Source of the DNA: Allomuricauda sp. TY007
GTDB lineage: Bacteria; Bacteroidota; Bacteroidia; Flavobacteriales; Flavobacteriaceae
Assembly (NCBI RefSeq): GCF_010468565.1
Contig: NZ_WUEG01000013.1
Span: 80,246 to 124,525, forward strand
DNA: 44,280 nucleotides
Direction of reading: 5' to 3'
The notes under the pieces are model-generated. The model had not been told where the DNA came from. It saw nothing but the letters and a program-made list of their open reading frames with translations, and did no database searches. The position numbers and the translations under genes were made by a program. Below, piece after piece: positions 35,402-42,580 of this stretch (position 1 is the first letter of the stretch; each line of letters opens with the position of its first letter).

Positions 35402-36799
35402 ATGAGTTACACGCTTAAGACCCATTACAAAAAAATCCTCGCGGACACCATTACCCCCGTGAGCGTTTACCTGAAGATCAGGGACAAGTTCCCCAACAGT
35501 ATTCTTTTGGAAAGTAGCGACTACCACGCCAACGATAACAGTTTTTCGTATATCTGCTGCAATCCCATCGCATCCATTAAAGTGGAGAACGAAACCATAG
35601 AACAACATTTTCCAGATGGCACAAAACAAGTAACGGAAATTACACCTGAAACCGATGTTACCGAAGCTATCCATAACTTCAGCAAGCAGTTCAAAACCAC
35701 CCAAAATGGTTTTAAATTCATCTACAACGGACTGTTTGGGTATATGGCCTACGATGCTGTTCGTTATTTTGAGGATGTGGAGATTTCCAAAAAGGAAGAT
35801 TCCGCCGATATTCCCGACATCTATTATGCGGTATACCAAAACATCATAGCCATCAATCATTTTAAGAACGAGGCCTACTTGTTCGCACATTGTTACGACT
35901 CTGAAAGCAATGTGGAGGAAATGGAGCAGCTTTTCAACATTAGGACCTTTTCATCTTACAACTTCAATAAAGAAGGGGAACCCGAATCCAACCTAAAAGA
36001 TGAGGATTACAAAGAACTGGTGGAGTTGGCCAAAAAACATTGTCAGCGTGGCGATGTATTCCAATTGGTACTCTCCAGAAGGTTCAAACAAAAATTCAAG
36101 GGAGACGAGTTCAATGTGTACCGGGCACTTCGCTCCATCAACCCTTCCCCTTACCTATTCTATTTTGATTACGGCGACTTTAAAATATTCGGAAGCTCCC
36201 CAGAAGCACAATTGATTGTAAAGGAGGGCAAGGCAGAGATCCATCCCATTGCAGGAACCTATAAACGTACCGGAAATGATGAAAAAGATGCAGAACTCGC
36301 CAAAAAGTTGGCACAGGACGAAAAAGAAAACAGCGAACACGTAATGCTCGTAGACCTTGCCCGAAACGATTTGAGCCGCAACGGAAACACCGTAAACGTG
36401 GAAACCTATCGTGAAGTTCAATATTTCTCCCACGTTATCCACCTGGTGTCCAAAGTAACGGGACAAAAGAAAAAGGACAGTACTACCATGAAAGTGGTCG
36501 CCGATACCTTTCCCGCTGGGACTTTGAGCGGGGCCCCCAAGCATATGGCCATGCAGCTCATTGAAAAGTACGAAAAAACAAGTCGTTCCTATTATGGCGG
36601 CGCCATCGGGTTTATGGATTTTGAAGGCAACTTTAACCACGCCATTATGATCCGAACTTTCTTGAGCAAGGACCACGAACTATATTACCAAGCAGGGGCA
36701 GGTTTGGTGGCAGCTTCCAATCCTGATGACGAACTCCAAGAAACCTACAATAAATTGGGCGCATTGACCAAAGCGCTGGAAATAGCCGAAACAATCTAA
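35402..36799 (+). CDS. trpE: Anthranilate synthase component I
   Basis: 465 aa from ATG 35402. Seen: the Trp-feedback motif LLES followed ten residues later by Ser (LLES-SDYHANDNSF-S), and chorismate-binding enzyme blocks GDVFQLVLSRRFKQKF, NPSPYLFYFDYGDFKIFGSSPE, 'IHPIAGTYKRTG', DLARNDLSRN and TFPAGTLSGAPKHMAMQLI. Known: with TrpG it converts chorismate and glutamine to anthranilate. The intact LLES motif predicts inhibition by Trp in addition to attenuation. An upstream frame extension to 35360 lies over the terminator U-tract and is not used. trpG starts 2 bp after its stop. Confidence 0.97.
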   Translation: MSYTLKTHYKKILADTITPVSVYLKIRDKFPNSILLESSDYHANDNSFSYICCNPIASIKVENETIEQHFPDGTKQVTEITPETDVTEAIHNFSKQFKTTQNGFKFIYNGLFGYMAYDAVRYFEDVEISKKEDSADIPDIYYAVYQNIIAINHFKNEAYLFAHCYDSESNVEEMEQLFNIRTFSSYNFNKEGEPESNLKDEDYKELVELAKKHCQRGDVFQLVLSRRFKQKFKGDEFNVYRALRSINPSPYLFYFDYGDFKIFGSSPEAQLIVKEGKAEIHPIAGTYKRTGNDEKDAELAKKLAQDEKENSEHVMLVDLARNDLSRNGNTVNVETYREVQYFSHVIHLVSKVTGQKKKDSTTMKVVADTFPAGTLSGAPKHMAMQLIEKYEKTSRSYYGGAIGFMDFEGNFNHAIMIRTFLSKDHELYYQAGAGLVAASNPDDELQETYNKLGALTKALEIAETI

Positions 36800-36801
36800 G
36801 C

Positions 36802-37368
36802 ATGGGAAGAAAGATTTTAATGATAGACAACTACGATAGCTTTACCTACAACTTGGTACACTATCTGGAAGATTTGAATTGTGAGGTGACCGTAAAACGG
36901 AACGACCAGCTCACTTTGGACGAAGTGGAACCGTTTGAATACATTGTGCTTTCCCCTGGACCTGGAATTCCGGATGAAGCAGGGCTTTTAAAGGAAATCA
37001 TCAAGACATACGCGCCAACCAAACGTATTTTTGGGGTGTGTTTGGGGCTTCAGGCCATTGGCGAAGTATTCGGAGGTACCTTGATCAATTTGGACCAAGT
37101 ATATCATGGAGTGGACACCACCATAACCGTGACCAAGGACGACCCTATTTATAAAGATATGCCCAAAACAATTCAGGTGGGCAGATATCATTCTTGGGTT
37201 GTGGACCCCGATTTACCGGAGGTATTGGAAACCACCGCGGTAGACGAAAACGGGCAGATCATGTCGCTTCGACATAAAGAATACGATGTTACGGCAGTGC
37301 AGTTTCACCCTGAATCCGTATTGACCCCCGAAGGCAAACAAATGTTGAAGAATTGGTTGGAAAGCTAG
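36802..37368 (+). CDS. trpG: Anthranilate synthase component II (glutamine amidotransferase)
   Basis: 188 aa class I amidotransferase. Seen: N-terminal DNYDSFTYNLVHYLEDL, LSPGPGIP, nucleophile Cys in FGVCLGLQAIGEVFGG, and the His-Glu pair in AVQFHPESVLTPEG. Known: releases ammonia from glutamine for TrpE; in some bacteria it also serves p-aminobenzoate synthesis. Two bp after trpE, so translationally close. It is not fused to TrpD. Element B of the repeat family begins 6 bp after its stop codon. Confidence 0.97.
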   Translation: MGRKILMIDNYDSFTYNLVHYLEDLNCEVTVKRNDQLTLDEVEPFEYIVLSPGPGIPDEAGLLKEIIKTYAPTKRIFGVCLGLQAIGEVFGGTLINLDQVYHGVDTTITVTKDDPIYKDMPKTIQVGRYHSWVVDPDLPEVLETTAVDENGQIMSLRHKEYDVTAVQFHPESVLTPEGKQMLKNWLES

Positions 37369-37374
37369 CAATAC

Positions 37375-37471
37375 GTCATTCCTGCTGTCATCCTAAGTGC
37401 AGTCGATGGAAAGGCAGGAATCCAAATAAATCAAATTTGAATGTAAGATTCCGTATCAAAAGCGGAATGAC
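37375..37471. repeat. Cloverleaf repeat element B (97 bp) between trpG and trpD
   Basis: Perfect closing stem GTCAT/ATGAC. Hairpin 1: TCCTGC...GCAGGA, with 28 extra bases in its loop that contain a further GTCATCC. Middle part: AATC...GATT around a TCAAATTTGA palindrome. Hairpin 3: TTCCG...CGGAA. It fills the trpG-trpD gap except for 6 bp before and 11 bp after. Confidence 0.78.
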
Positions 37472-37482
37472 AAAGAAGAACA

Positions 37483-38478
37483 ATGAAAAAGACTTTAAAC
37501 AAACTCATCAATCACGAGATTCTTCCCAAGGAAGAAGCCAAACAAATATTGGTGAACATCGCCAAGGGAGATTACAACACTTCCCAAATCGCAGCATTTT
37601 TAACGGTTTACATGATGCGAAGTGTAACCATTGAAGAACTTGAGGGGTTCCGCGATGCCCTTTTGGAACTCTGCCTGGCAGTTGACCTAGCCGAGTACGA
37701 CCCCATCGACCTTTGTGGAACAGGAGGAGATGGCAAGGACACATTTAATATTTCGACACTGGCTTCCTTTGTAACCGCAGGAGCAGGAATACATGTGACC
37801 AAGCATGGAAATTATGGAGTTTCCTCTAAATGTGGGAGTAGCAACGTTATGGAATTTTTGGGCATCAAATTTAGTAATGATGCCGATTTTCTGAAAAAGA
37901 CCATCGAGGAAGCCGGTATTTGTGTATTGCACGCCCCCTTGTTCCATCCGGCCATGAAAAATGTGGCCCCCATCCGAAGAGAGTTGGCCGTGAAAACATT
38001 TTTCAATATGTTGGGGCCTATGGTAAATCCTGCATTCCCAAAAAATCAAATGGTAGGGGTGTTTAATTTGGAGCTGGCAAGAATGTATGGTTATCTATAT
38101 CAGAATACAGACAAGAAATTTACCGTTTTAAATGCGTTGGACGGATATGATGAAATCTCATTGACTGGCGACACCAAAACCATATCCAACCATACAGAAG
38201 GTATGCTGGCACCTGCCGATTTTGGCGTGGAAAAGGTTTCACAAGAGGAAATCACAGGGGGCGAAGATGTAGCAGAGTCCGCCCAGATTTTCATGAATAT
38301 TTTGCAAGGCAAAGGCACAGATGCCCAGAACAATGTGGTTTGTGCCAATGCAGGGGTTGCCATTGCTACCGTGGAAGGTATCACACCAAAAGAGGGTTTT
38401 GAAAAAGCAAAAGAATCGTTATTTGGAGGCAAAGGGTTAGCATCACTCAAAAAATTGCAAGAATTAAGTAATAGTTAA
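37483..38478 (+). CDS. trpD: Anthranilate phosphoribosyltransferase
   Basis: 331 aa. Seen: DLCGTGGDGKDTFNIST (pyrophosphate-binding glycine loop), VTKHGNYGVSSKCGSSNVME, LFHPAMKNVAPIRRELAVKTFFN (in part) and FNMLGPMVNPA. Known: joins anthranilate with PRPP. The start codon lies 12 nt after the end of element B. It is free of insertions, unlike trpF and trpA. Confidence 0.97.
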   Translation: MKKTLNKLINHEILPKEEAKQILVNIAKGDYNTSQIAAFLTVYMMRSVTIEELEGFRDALLELCLAVDLAEYDPIDLCGTGGDGKDTFNISTLASFVTAGAGIHVTKHGNYGVSSKCGSSNVMEFLGIKFSNDADFLKKTIEEAGICVLHAPLFHPAMKNVAPIRRELAVKTFFNMLGPMVNPAFPKNQMVGVFNLELARMYGYLYQNTDKKFTVLNALDGYDEISLTGDTKTISNHTEGMLAPADFGVEKVSQEEITGGEDVAESAQIFMNILQGKGTDAQNNVVCANAGVAIATVEGITPKEGFEKAKESLFGGKGLASLKKLQELSNS

Positions 38479-38490
38479 ATTCGGTGAAGT

Positions 38491-38594
38491 GTCATTCCTT
38501 CGGGGCCCTGAGCGGAGTCGAAGGGAAAGCAGGAATCCGACATAAATAAAAATAGATTCCGCATCATCCCGATAGTTATCGGGAGCGGTATGAC
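38491..38594. repeat. Cloverleaf repeat element C (104 bp) between trpD and trpC, with nested palindromes
   Basis: Perfect closing stem GTCAT/ATGAC. First arm TCCT...AGGA encloses CCTTCG...CGAAGG, with GAGCGGAGTCGA in the loop. Third arm CCGC...GCGG encloses a second palindrome CCCGATA-GT-TATCGGG. It ends 9 bp before the trpC ATG. Confidence 0.75.
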
Positions 38595-38603
38595 AGAAAC
38601 AAA

Positions 38604-39389
38604 ATGAACATACTAGACAAAATAGTAGCCGATAAACGCAAAGAAGTCGATTTAAAAAAAACGCTAATCACCCTGCCCCAACTGGAAGCTTCGGTAATGA
38701 TGGAACGCACCTCTATCTCGTTGGCAGAAGTTTTGCGTAAGAGCAACTCTGGCATTATTGCCGAGCACAAGCGCCGTTCGCCGTCCAAATCCGTAATCAA
38801 TCAAAGCTTGAGTGTACAGGATGTGGCCAAGGGCTATGCCGATGCAGGTGCTTGTGGCATGTCCGTGCTCACCGATGGCAAATATTTCGGGGGCTCTTTG
38901 GATGATTTGGTCCTCGCTAGGGCATCCACCAACATTCCTATTTTAAGAAAGGAGTTTATCATAGACGAATATCAAATCGTCGAGGCCAAAGCCTATGGTG
39001 CCGATGTCATATTGTTGATTGCTGCCATTCTGACCAGGGAAGAAATCAAAACCTTATCTGAATTGGCCAAAGGGCTGGGATTGGACGTACTGTTGGAAGT
39101 ACACAACGAAGAAGAATTGGAAAAATCCTTGATGCCAAGTTTGGATATATTGGGCGTGAACAATAGGAACCTGAAATCCTTTGAGGTCAATTTGAACATC
39201 AGCAAAACCTTGTCTAAAAAAATTCCGGATGATTTTGTAAAAGTTTCGGAGAGCGGCATCAGTTCCGTGGAAGCCATCCGTGAATTAAAGGAGTTTGATT
39301 ATCAAGGTTTTTTGATTGGGGAGAACTTCATGAAGACGGACGAACCCGGTAAAAGTGCAAAAGAATTTATAAACAAGATAATCGCATAA
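38604..39389 (+). CDS. trpC: Indole-3-glycerol phosphate synthase
   Basis: 261 aa beta-alpha barrel. Seen: N-terminal helix MNILDKIVADKRKEVDLKK, catalytic Lys/Glu region GIIAEHKRRSPSKSVI, GMSVLTDGKYFGGSLDDL, LRKEFIIDEYQIVEAKAYGAD and VNNRNLKSFEVNLN, SESGISS. Known: ring closure of CdRP to indole-glycerol phosphate. It is separate from TrpF, so the order trpC-trpF is unfused. The start is 10 nt after element C. Confidence 0.97.
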   Translation: MNILDKIVADKRKEVDLKKTLITLPQLEASVMMERTSISLAEVLRKSNSGIIAEHKRRSPSKSVINQSLSVQDVAKGYADAGACGMSVLTDGKYFGGSLDDLVLARASTNIPILRKEFIIDEYQIVEAKAYGADVILLIAAILTREEIKTLSELAKGLGLDVLLEVHNEEELEKSLMPSLDILGVNNRNLKSFEVNLNISKTLSKKIPDDFVKVSESGISSVEAIRELKEFDYQGFLIGENFMKTDEPGKSAKEFINKIIA

Positions 39390-39392
39390 CAT

Positions 39393-39435
39393 CATTTCGA
39401 ACTGTCAGATTGAGCGCAGTCGAAATCAAAGTGAG
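39393..39435. repeat. Half-copy repeat D before trpF
   Basis: Left half only: ATTTCGA...TCGAAAT 7-bp hairpin with GAGCGCAGTCGA in the loop, starting with TCATTTCGA, so the first base of GTCAT is changed. No right arm or ATGAC end. It occupies the trpC-trpF gap and ends about 5 bp before the trpF ATG at 39440. Confidence 0.62.
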
Positions 39436-39439
39436 ACCT

Positions 39440-40108
39440 ATGAAACTGAAAATCTGCGGCATGAACCATAATCCAGAAGAGGTAGCAACCTTGCAACCCG
39501 ACTATTTGGGCTTTATCTTCTGGGAACCCTCTTCCCGATATTTTTCGGGGGAGATCCCTAAATTGCCCAGTTCCATTAAAAAAATGGGGGTTTTTGTGGA
39601 CGCACCTTTGGAAGAGGTTCTAAAAAAAGTGGCTCAATATCATTTGGATGCCGTACAACTCCACGGAAAGGAAAGTGCTGATTATTGCCATGAACTAAAA
39701 GAAAGATTTCTGTCATTTCGAGCGCAGTCGAGAAATCTAGAAATCATCAAAGTATTTTCCATCAAGGATGATTTTGATTTTGATGTATTGTCAGATTATG
39801 AAGATGTGTGTGATTATTTTCTTTTTGATACCAAAGGAAAACTACCGGGCGGCAATGGATATACATTCGACTGGTCCGTTTTGGAAAAATATCCGTCCAG
39901 CAAGCCCTACTTTTTAAGTGGCGGCATTGGATTGGATTCCAAAGAAAAATTGAAAGATTTTTTAAACAGTCCCGCTTCCAAAAATTGTTTCGCCATTGAT
40001 GTGAACAGTAAATTTGAAAGAGCGCCTGGACTAAAAAACATAGACGATCTAAAAACATTTAAAGCATCACTGGAAAGTGGTCAAAACGATAAAACTGAAT
40101 ATCAATGA
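39440..40108 (+). CDS. trpF: Phosphoribosylanthranilate isomerase, with an in-frame repeat insertion
   Basis: 222 aa from ATG 39440 (MKLKICGM, with the catalytic Cys6). Seen: [56 protein letters not shown] and [22 protein letters not shown]. Known: isomerises PRA to CdRP. Odd: residues about 91-101 ([11 protein letters not shown]) are the translation of repeat element E, inserted between helix 4 and strand 5 without breaking the frame. The upstream start TTG at 39410 is inside repeat D and is rejected. trpB begins within its stop codon (ATGA overlap), so these two remain translationally coupled. Confidence 0.95.
   Translation: MKLKICGMNHNPEEVATLQPDYLGFIFWEPSSRYFSGEIPKLPSSIKKMGVFVDAPLEEVLKKVAQYHLDAVQLHGKESADYCHELKERFLSFRAQSRNLEIIKVFSIKDDFDFDVLSDYEDVCDYFLFDTKGKLPGGNGYTFDWSVLEKYPSSKPYFLSGGIGLDSKEKLKDFLNSPASKNCFAIDVNSKFERAPGLKNIDDLKTFKASLESGQNDKTEYQ
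39711..39738. repeat. Half-copy repeat E inside the trpF coding sequence
   Basis: TGTCATTTCGAGCGCAGTCG, then AGAAATCT: same GTCAT start and GAGCGCAGTCGA core as D and C, ATTTC/GAAAT hairpin, no right half. It lies wholly in frame in trpF and encodes about 9-10 extra residues. Confidence 0.75.
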
Positions 40109-41289
40109 AAAGCTATCATGCTGATGAAAGGGGGTACTACGGCGAGTTTGGGGGAGCTTTTATCCCGGAAATGCTATACCCCAATTGCGAGGAGCTCAGG
40201 CAAAACTACCTCGGCATCATGGAAGAACCTTCGTTCAAGGAAGAGTTTCATCAATTGCTGAAGGATTATGTTGGCCGACCCACACCACTTTATTTTGCAA
40301 AGCGCCTATCCGAAAAATACAACACCAAAATCTACCTCAAAAGGGAAGATTTGTGCCATACGGGCGCCCACAAGGTCAACAATACCATTGGCCAAATACT
40401 GATGGCCAAAAAATTGGGCAAGAACAGAATCATTGCTGAAACAGGTGCTGGTCAGCACGGTGTGGCAACAGCTACTGTTTGCGCTTTAATGGGCATCCAA
40501 TGTGTGGTGTACATGGGAGAAATCGATATTGCGCGTCAAGCCCCGAATGTGGCCCGTATGAAAATGTTGGGTGCAGAGGTCAGGCCCGCAACATCGGGCA
40601 GTAAGACCTTAAAAGATGCAACCAACGAAGCAATTCGCGACTGGATCAACAATCCTGTGGACACGCATTATATTATCGGTTCCGTGGTAGGACCACATCC
40701 CTACCCCGACATGGTGGCTCGTTTCCAATCGGTGATTTCGGAGGAAATCAAAAATCAACTCCAAGAAAAAGAAGGCAGGGAGAACCCGGATTACGTAGTA
40801 GCCTGTGTGGGCGGTGGAAGTAATGCTGCTGGAGCGTTCTACCATTATTTAGATGTTCCCGAAGTGGGCATCATTGCTGTTGAGGCAGCTGGAAAAGGTA
40901 TTCATTCCGGTGAGAGTGCTGCTACGTCGGCCTTGGGTAAAGTGGGTATTATACACGGCAGCAAAACTTTGTTGATGCAGACCCAAGATGGGCAAATAAC
41001 CGAGCCCTACTCCATTTCAGCTGGATTGGATTACCCTGGGGTCGGACCAATGCACGCTCATTTATATGCTTCGGGCCGTGGTGAATTTATTTCCATTACC
41101 GATGATGATGCCATGAAGGCAGGTTTGGGGCTTTGTAAATTGGAAGGTATTATCCCTGCCATTGAATCATCCCATGCCTTGGCCATTTTTGAAGATAGGA
41201 AGTTCAAGGAAGATGATGTAGTGGTGGTCAACCTATCAGGCCGTGGCGACAAAGATTTACAGAACTATATTGATTATTTCAAGTTATAA
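40105..41289 (+). CDS. trpB: Tryptophan synthase beta chain
   Basis: 394 aa, usual length. Seen: PLP-binding Lys in [33 protein letters not shown], the PLP-phosphate glycine loop [11 protein letters not shown], and [19 protein letters not shown] with the C-terminal [12 protein letters not shown]. Known: condenses indole and serine to Trp in a complex with TrpA. It overlaps trpF by 4 bp. 475 bp of repeat and nuclease sequence separate it from its partner gene trpA, which in most operons is adjacent. Confidence 0.98.
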   Translation: MKSYHADERGYYGEFGGAFIPEMLYPNCEELRQNYLGIMEEPSFKEEFHQLLKDYVGRPTPLYFAKRLSEKYNTKIYLKREDLCHTGAHKVNNTIGQILMAKKLGKNRIIAETGAGQHGVATATVCALMGIQCVVYMGEIDIARQAPNVARMKMLGAEVRPATSGSKTLKDATNEAIRDWINNPVDTHYIIGSVVGPHPYPDMVARFQSVISEEIKNQLQEKEGRENPDYVVACVGGGSNAAGAFYHYLDVPEVGIIAVEAAGKGIHSGESAATSALGKVGIIHGSKTLLMQTQDGQITEPYSISAGLDYPGVGPMHAHLYASGRGEFISITDDDAMKAGLGLCKLEGIIPAIESSHALAIFEDRKFKEDDVVVVNLSGRGDKDLQNYIDYFKL

Positions 41290-41296
41290 CATAATG

Positions 41297-41364
41297 TCAT
41301 TCCTGCGAAAGCAGGAATCCAGAACAGCATTGAAACTGGATCCCGCATCAAGTGCGGGATGACA
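41297..41364. repeat. Cloverleaf repeat element F (68 bp), an 'empty' copy
   Basis: Every stem is exact: closing GTCAT/ATGAC; TCCTGC-GAAA-GCAGGA; ATCCAG-13 nt-CTGGAT; CCCGCA-TCAAG-TGCGGG. There are no unpaired bases at the four-way junction. It lies 7 bp after trpB and 19 bp before element G. Confidence 0.85.
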
Positions 41365-41383
41365 GACCGAACAAAAACAGATG

Positions 41384-41748
41384 TCATTCCTGCGAAGGCA
41401 GGAATCCAAAAAAAAACAATGATCAAAAACGTTCATCAATATTATGTTTATGTCCTAAGTAATAAGCGTAATGGAACTTTGTATACTGGAATGACAAACA
41501 ATATTGAACGAAGAGTTTTGGAACATAAGCAAGGAATAATTGAAGGGTTTACCAAAAAATACGGACTGCATATTCTAGTCTATTTTGAAACCCACCAAAA
41601 TGTTAATGATGCCATTTTGAGAGAAAAAAGACTCAAAAAATGGAAAAGGCAGTGGAAGATTGAATTGATTGAAAAAGATAATCCAAGCTGGAGTGATTTA
41701 GCTTATGATTGGTATTCATAATAGATCCCGCATCAGGTGCGGGATGAC
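41384..41748. mobile_element. Element G (365 bp): repeat ends flanking a GIY-YIG nuclease gene
   Basis: Left end (41384-41408) GTCAT, TCCTGC-GAAG-GCAGGA, ATCC; right end (41724-41748) GAT, CCCGCA-TCAGG-TGCGGG, ATGAC. Each end differs from the 68-bp copy F by one or two bases, mainly in the loops. The middle hairpin of F is replaced by a 303-bp GIY-YIG gene, whose stop codon is 2 bp from the right end. No target-site duplication is obvious. Inferred: an element carrying its own nuclease, of which F would be the gene-less form. Confidence 0.7.
41419..41721 (+). CDS. GIY-YIG endonuclease inside repeat element G
   Basis: 100 aa from ATG 41419. Seen: the GIY-YIG core YYVYVLSNKRNGTLYTGMTN (YVYVL and YTG parts), the conserved Arg in NNIERRVLEHKQG, GFTKKYGLHILVYFE, and the metal-binding Glu in AILREKRLKKWKRQWK. 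These are the features of stand-alone YhbQ/UvrC-N-like nucleases. Known: GIY-YIG domains cut one DNA strand with a single active site and occur in homing endonucleases and repair enzymes. The longer frame from 41359 would translate the repeat itself (DVIPAKAGIQ) and is rejected. The gene lies between trpB and trpA on the same strand and is unrelated to Trp synthesis. Inferred: the enzyme acts on the repeat family around it. Confidence 0.9.
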   Translation: MIKNVHQYYVYVLSNKRNGTLYTGMTNNIERRVLEHKQGIIEGFTKKYGLHILVYFETHQNVNDAILREKRLKKWKRQWKIELIEKDNPSWSDLAYDWYS

Positions 41749-41764
41749 AAAAAACAAACTAGAA

Positions 41765-42547
41765 ATGAACAGAATCAAACAAAAATTACAAGAGGATAAC
41801 CCGCCTGCCGGACGGGCAGGAAAAATCCTTTCCATATATTTTTCAGCGGGTTACCCCAATTTGGATGACACCGTAAAAATCATTCAGGATTTGGAGAAAA
41901 ACGGTGTGGACCTCATCGAAATAGGCTTGCCCTTCAGTGACCCACTGGCTGATGGCCCAACGATTCAGGAAAGTTCCACGGCTGCCCTAAAAAATGGGAT
42001 GAACACCGCTTTGCTCTTTGAGCAATTGAAAGATATTCGAAAGACCGTCAGCATTCCCCTTATTTTGATGGGTTATTTTAATCCCGTGCTTCAATATGGC
42101 GTGGAGGAATTTTGTGCCAAATGTGAAGAAATCGGAATCGATGGACTGATTCTTCCCGATTTACCTCTGGATGTTTACAAAGAGGAATACGAAGCCATTT
42201 TCAAAAAACATGGATTGATCAATGTTTTCCTGATCACTCCCCAAACAAGTGATGAACGTATCAAAGCCATTGATGATGCCTCCGAAGGATTCATTTACAT
42301 GGTGAGTTCGGCCAGTACAACCGGGGCCAAACAAGGTTTTGGAACGGAACAATCGGACTATTTTGAACGCATTGCCAACATGGATTTGAAAAATCCACAA
42401 ATCGTTGGATTTGGCATCAGCAATGCGGAAACATTTGAGCAAGCAACTAAAAAAGCCAAAGGAGCTATCATTGGTTCGGCTTTCATCAAACATTTAACAT
42501 CAAACGGAGTGGATGATATTGGTGGCTTTGTGAAGCAAATTCGTTAA
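41765..42547 (+). CDS. trpA: Tryptophan synthase alpha chain, with a palindrome-encoded insertion
   Basis: 260 aa from ATG 41765. Seen: catalytic Glu and Asp in EIGLPFSDPLADGPTIQ, LMGYFNPVLQYG, GLILPDLPLDVYKEEYE, 'VSSASTTGAKQG' and GFGISNAETF. Known: cleaves indole-glycerol phosphate and channels indole to TrpB. Odd: residues 12-19 (NPPAGRAG) arise from a CCTGCC...GGCAGG palindrome inserted between the first helix and KILSIYFSAGYP. An upstream frame to 41705 reads through the right end of element G and is rejected. The start codon is 17 nt after element G. A peptidase gene follows by 33 bp without a terminator. Confidence 0.95.
   Translation: MNRIKQKLQEDNPPAGRAGKILSIYFSAGYPNLDDTVKIIQDLEKNGVDLIEIGLPFSDPLADGPTIQESSTAALKNGMNTALLFEQLKDIRKTVSIPLILMGYFNPVLQYGVEEFCAKCEEIGIDGLILPDLPLDVYKEEYEAIFKKHGLINVFLITPQTSDERIKAIDDASEGFIYMVSSASTTGAKQGFGTEQSDYFERIANMDLKNPQIVGFGISNAETFEQATKKAKGAIIGSAFIKHLTSNGVDDIGGFVKQIR
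41804..41820. repeat. Palindrome inserted in frame near the 5' end of trpA
   Basis: CCTGCC-GGACG-GGCAGG, a perfect 6-bp dyad with 5-nt loop and very GC-rich compared with its surroundings. It encodes P-A-G-R-A-G. It differs in sequence from the GTCAT elements and is probably a separate repeat class. Confidence 0.6.
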
Positions 42548-42580
42548 ATTTCAGTTCTAAAAATCAAGACGATTTGTTCC

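Noticed and set aside
39410..39439. TTG start for trpF within repeat D
   Set aside because: The ten extra residues are repeat translation; MKLKICGM at 39440 is the typical TrpF N-terminus.
41297..41364. Element F as a degenerate tRNA because of its cloverleaf
   Set aside because: No D-loop or T-loop consensus, no 7-bp acceptor, and the arms are 6-bp hairpins with 4-5 nt loops; the resemblance is geometrical only.
41359..41418. Longer GIY-YIG frame starting at 41359
   Set aside because: Its first 20 residues translate the ends of elements F and G (DVIPAKAGIQ), which in other genomes is a frequent annotation artefact of such repeats.
41384..41748. Element G as a classical insertion sequence
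   Set aside because: No DDE, HUH or serine/tyrosine transposase and no visible target-site duplication; a GIY-YIG nuclease within palindromic ends is a different arrangement.
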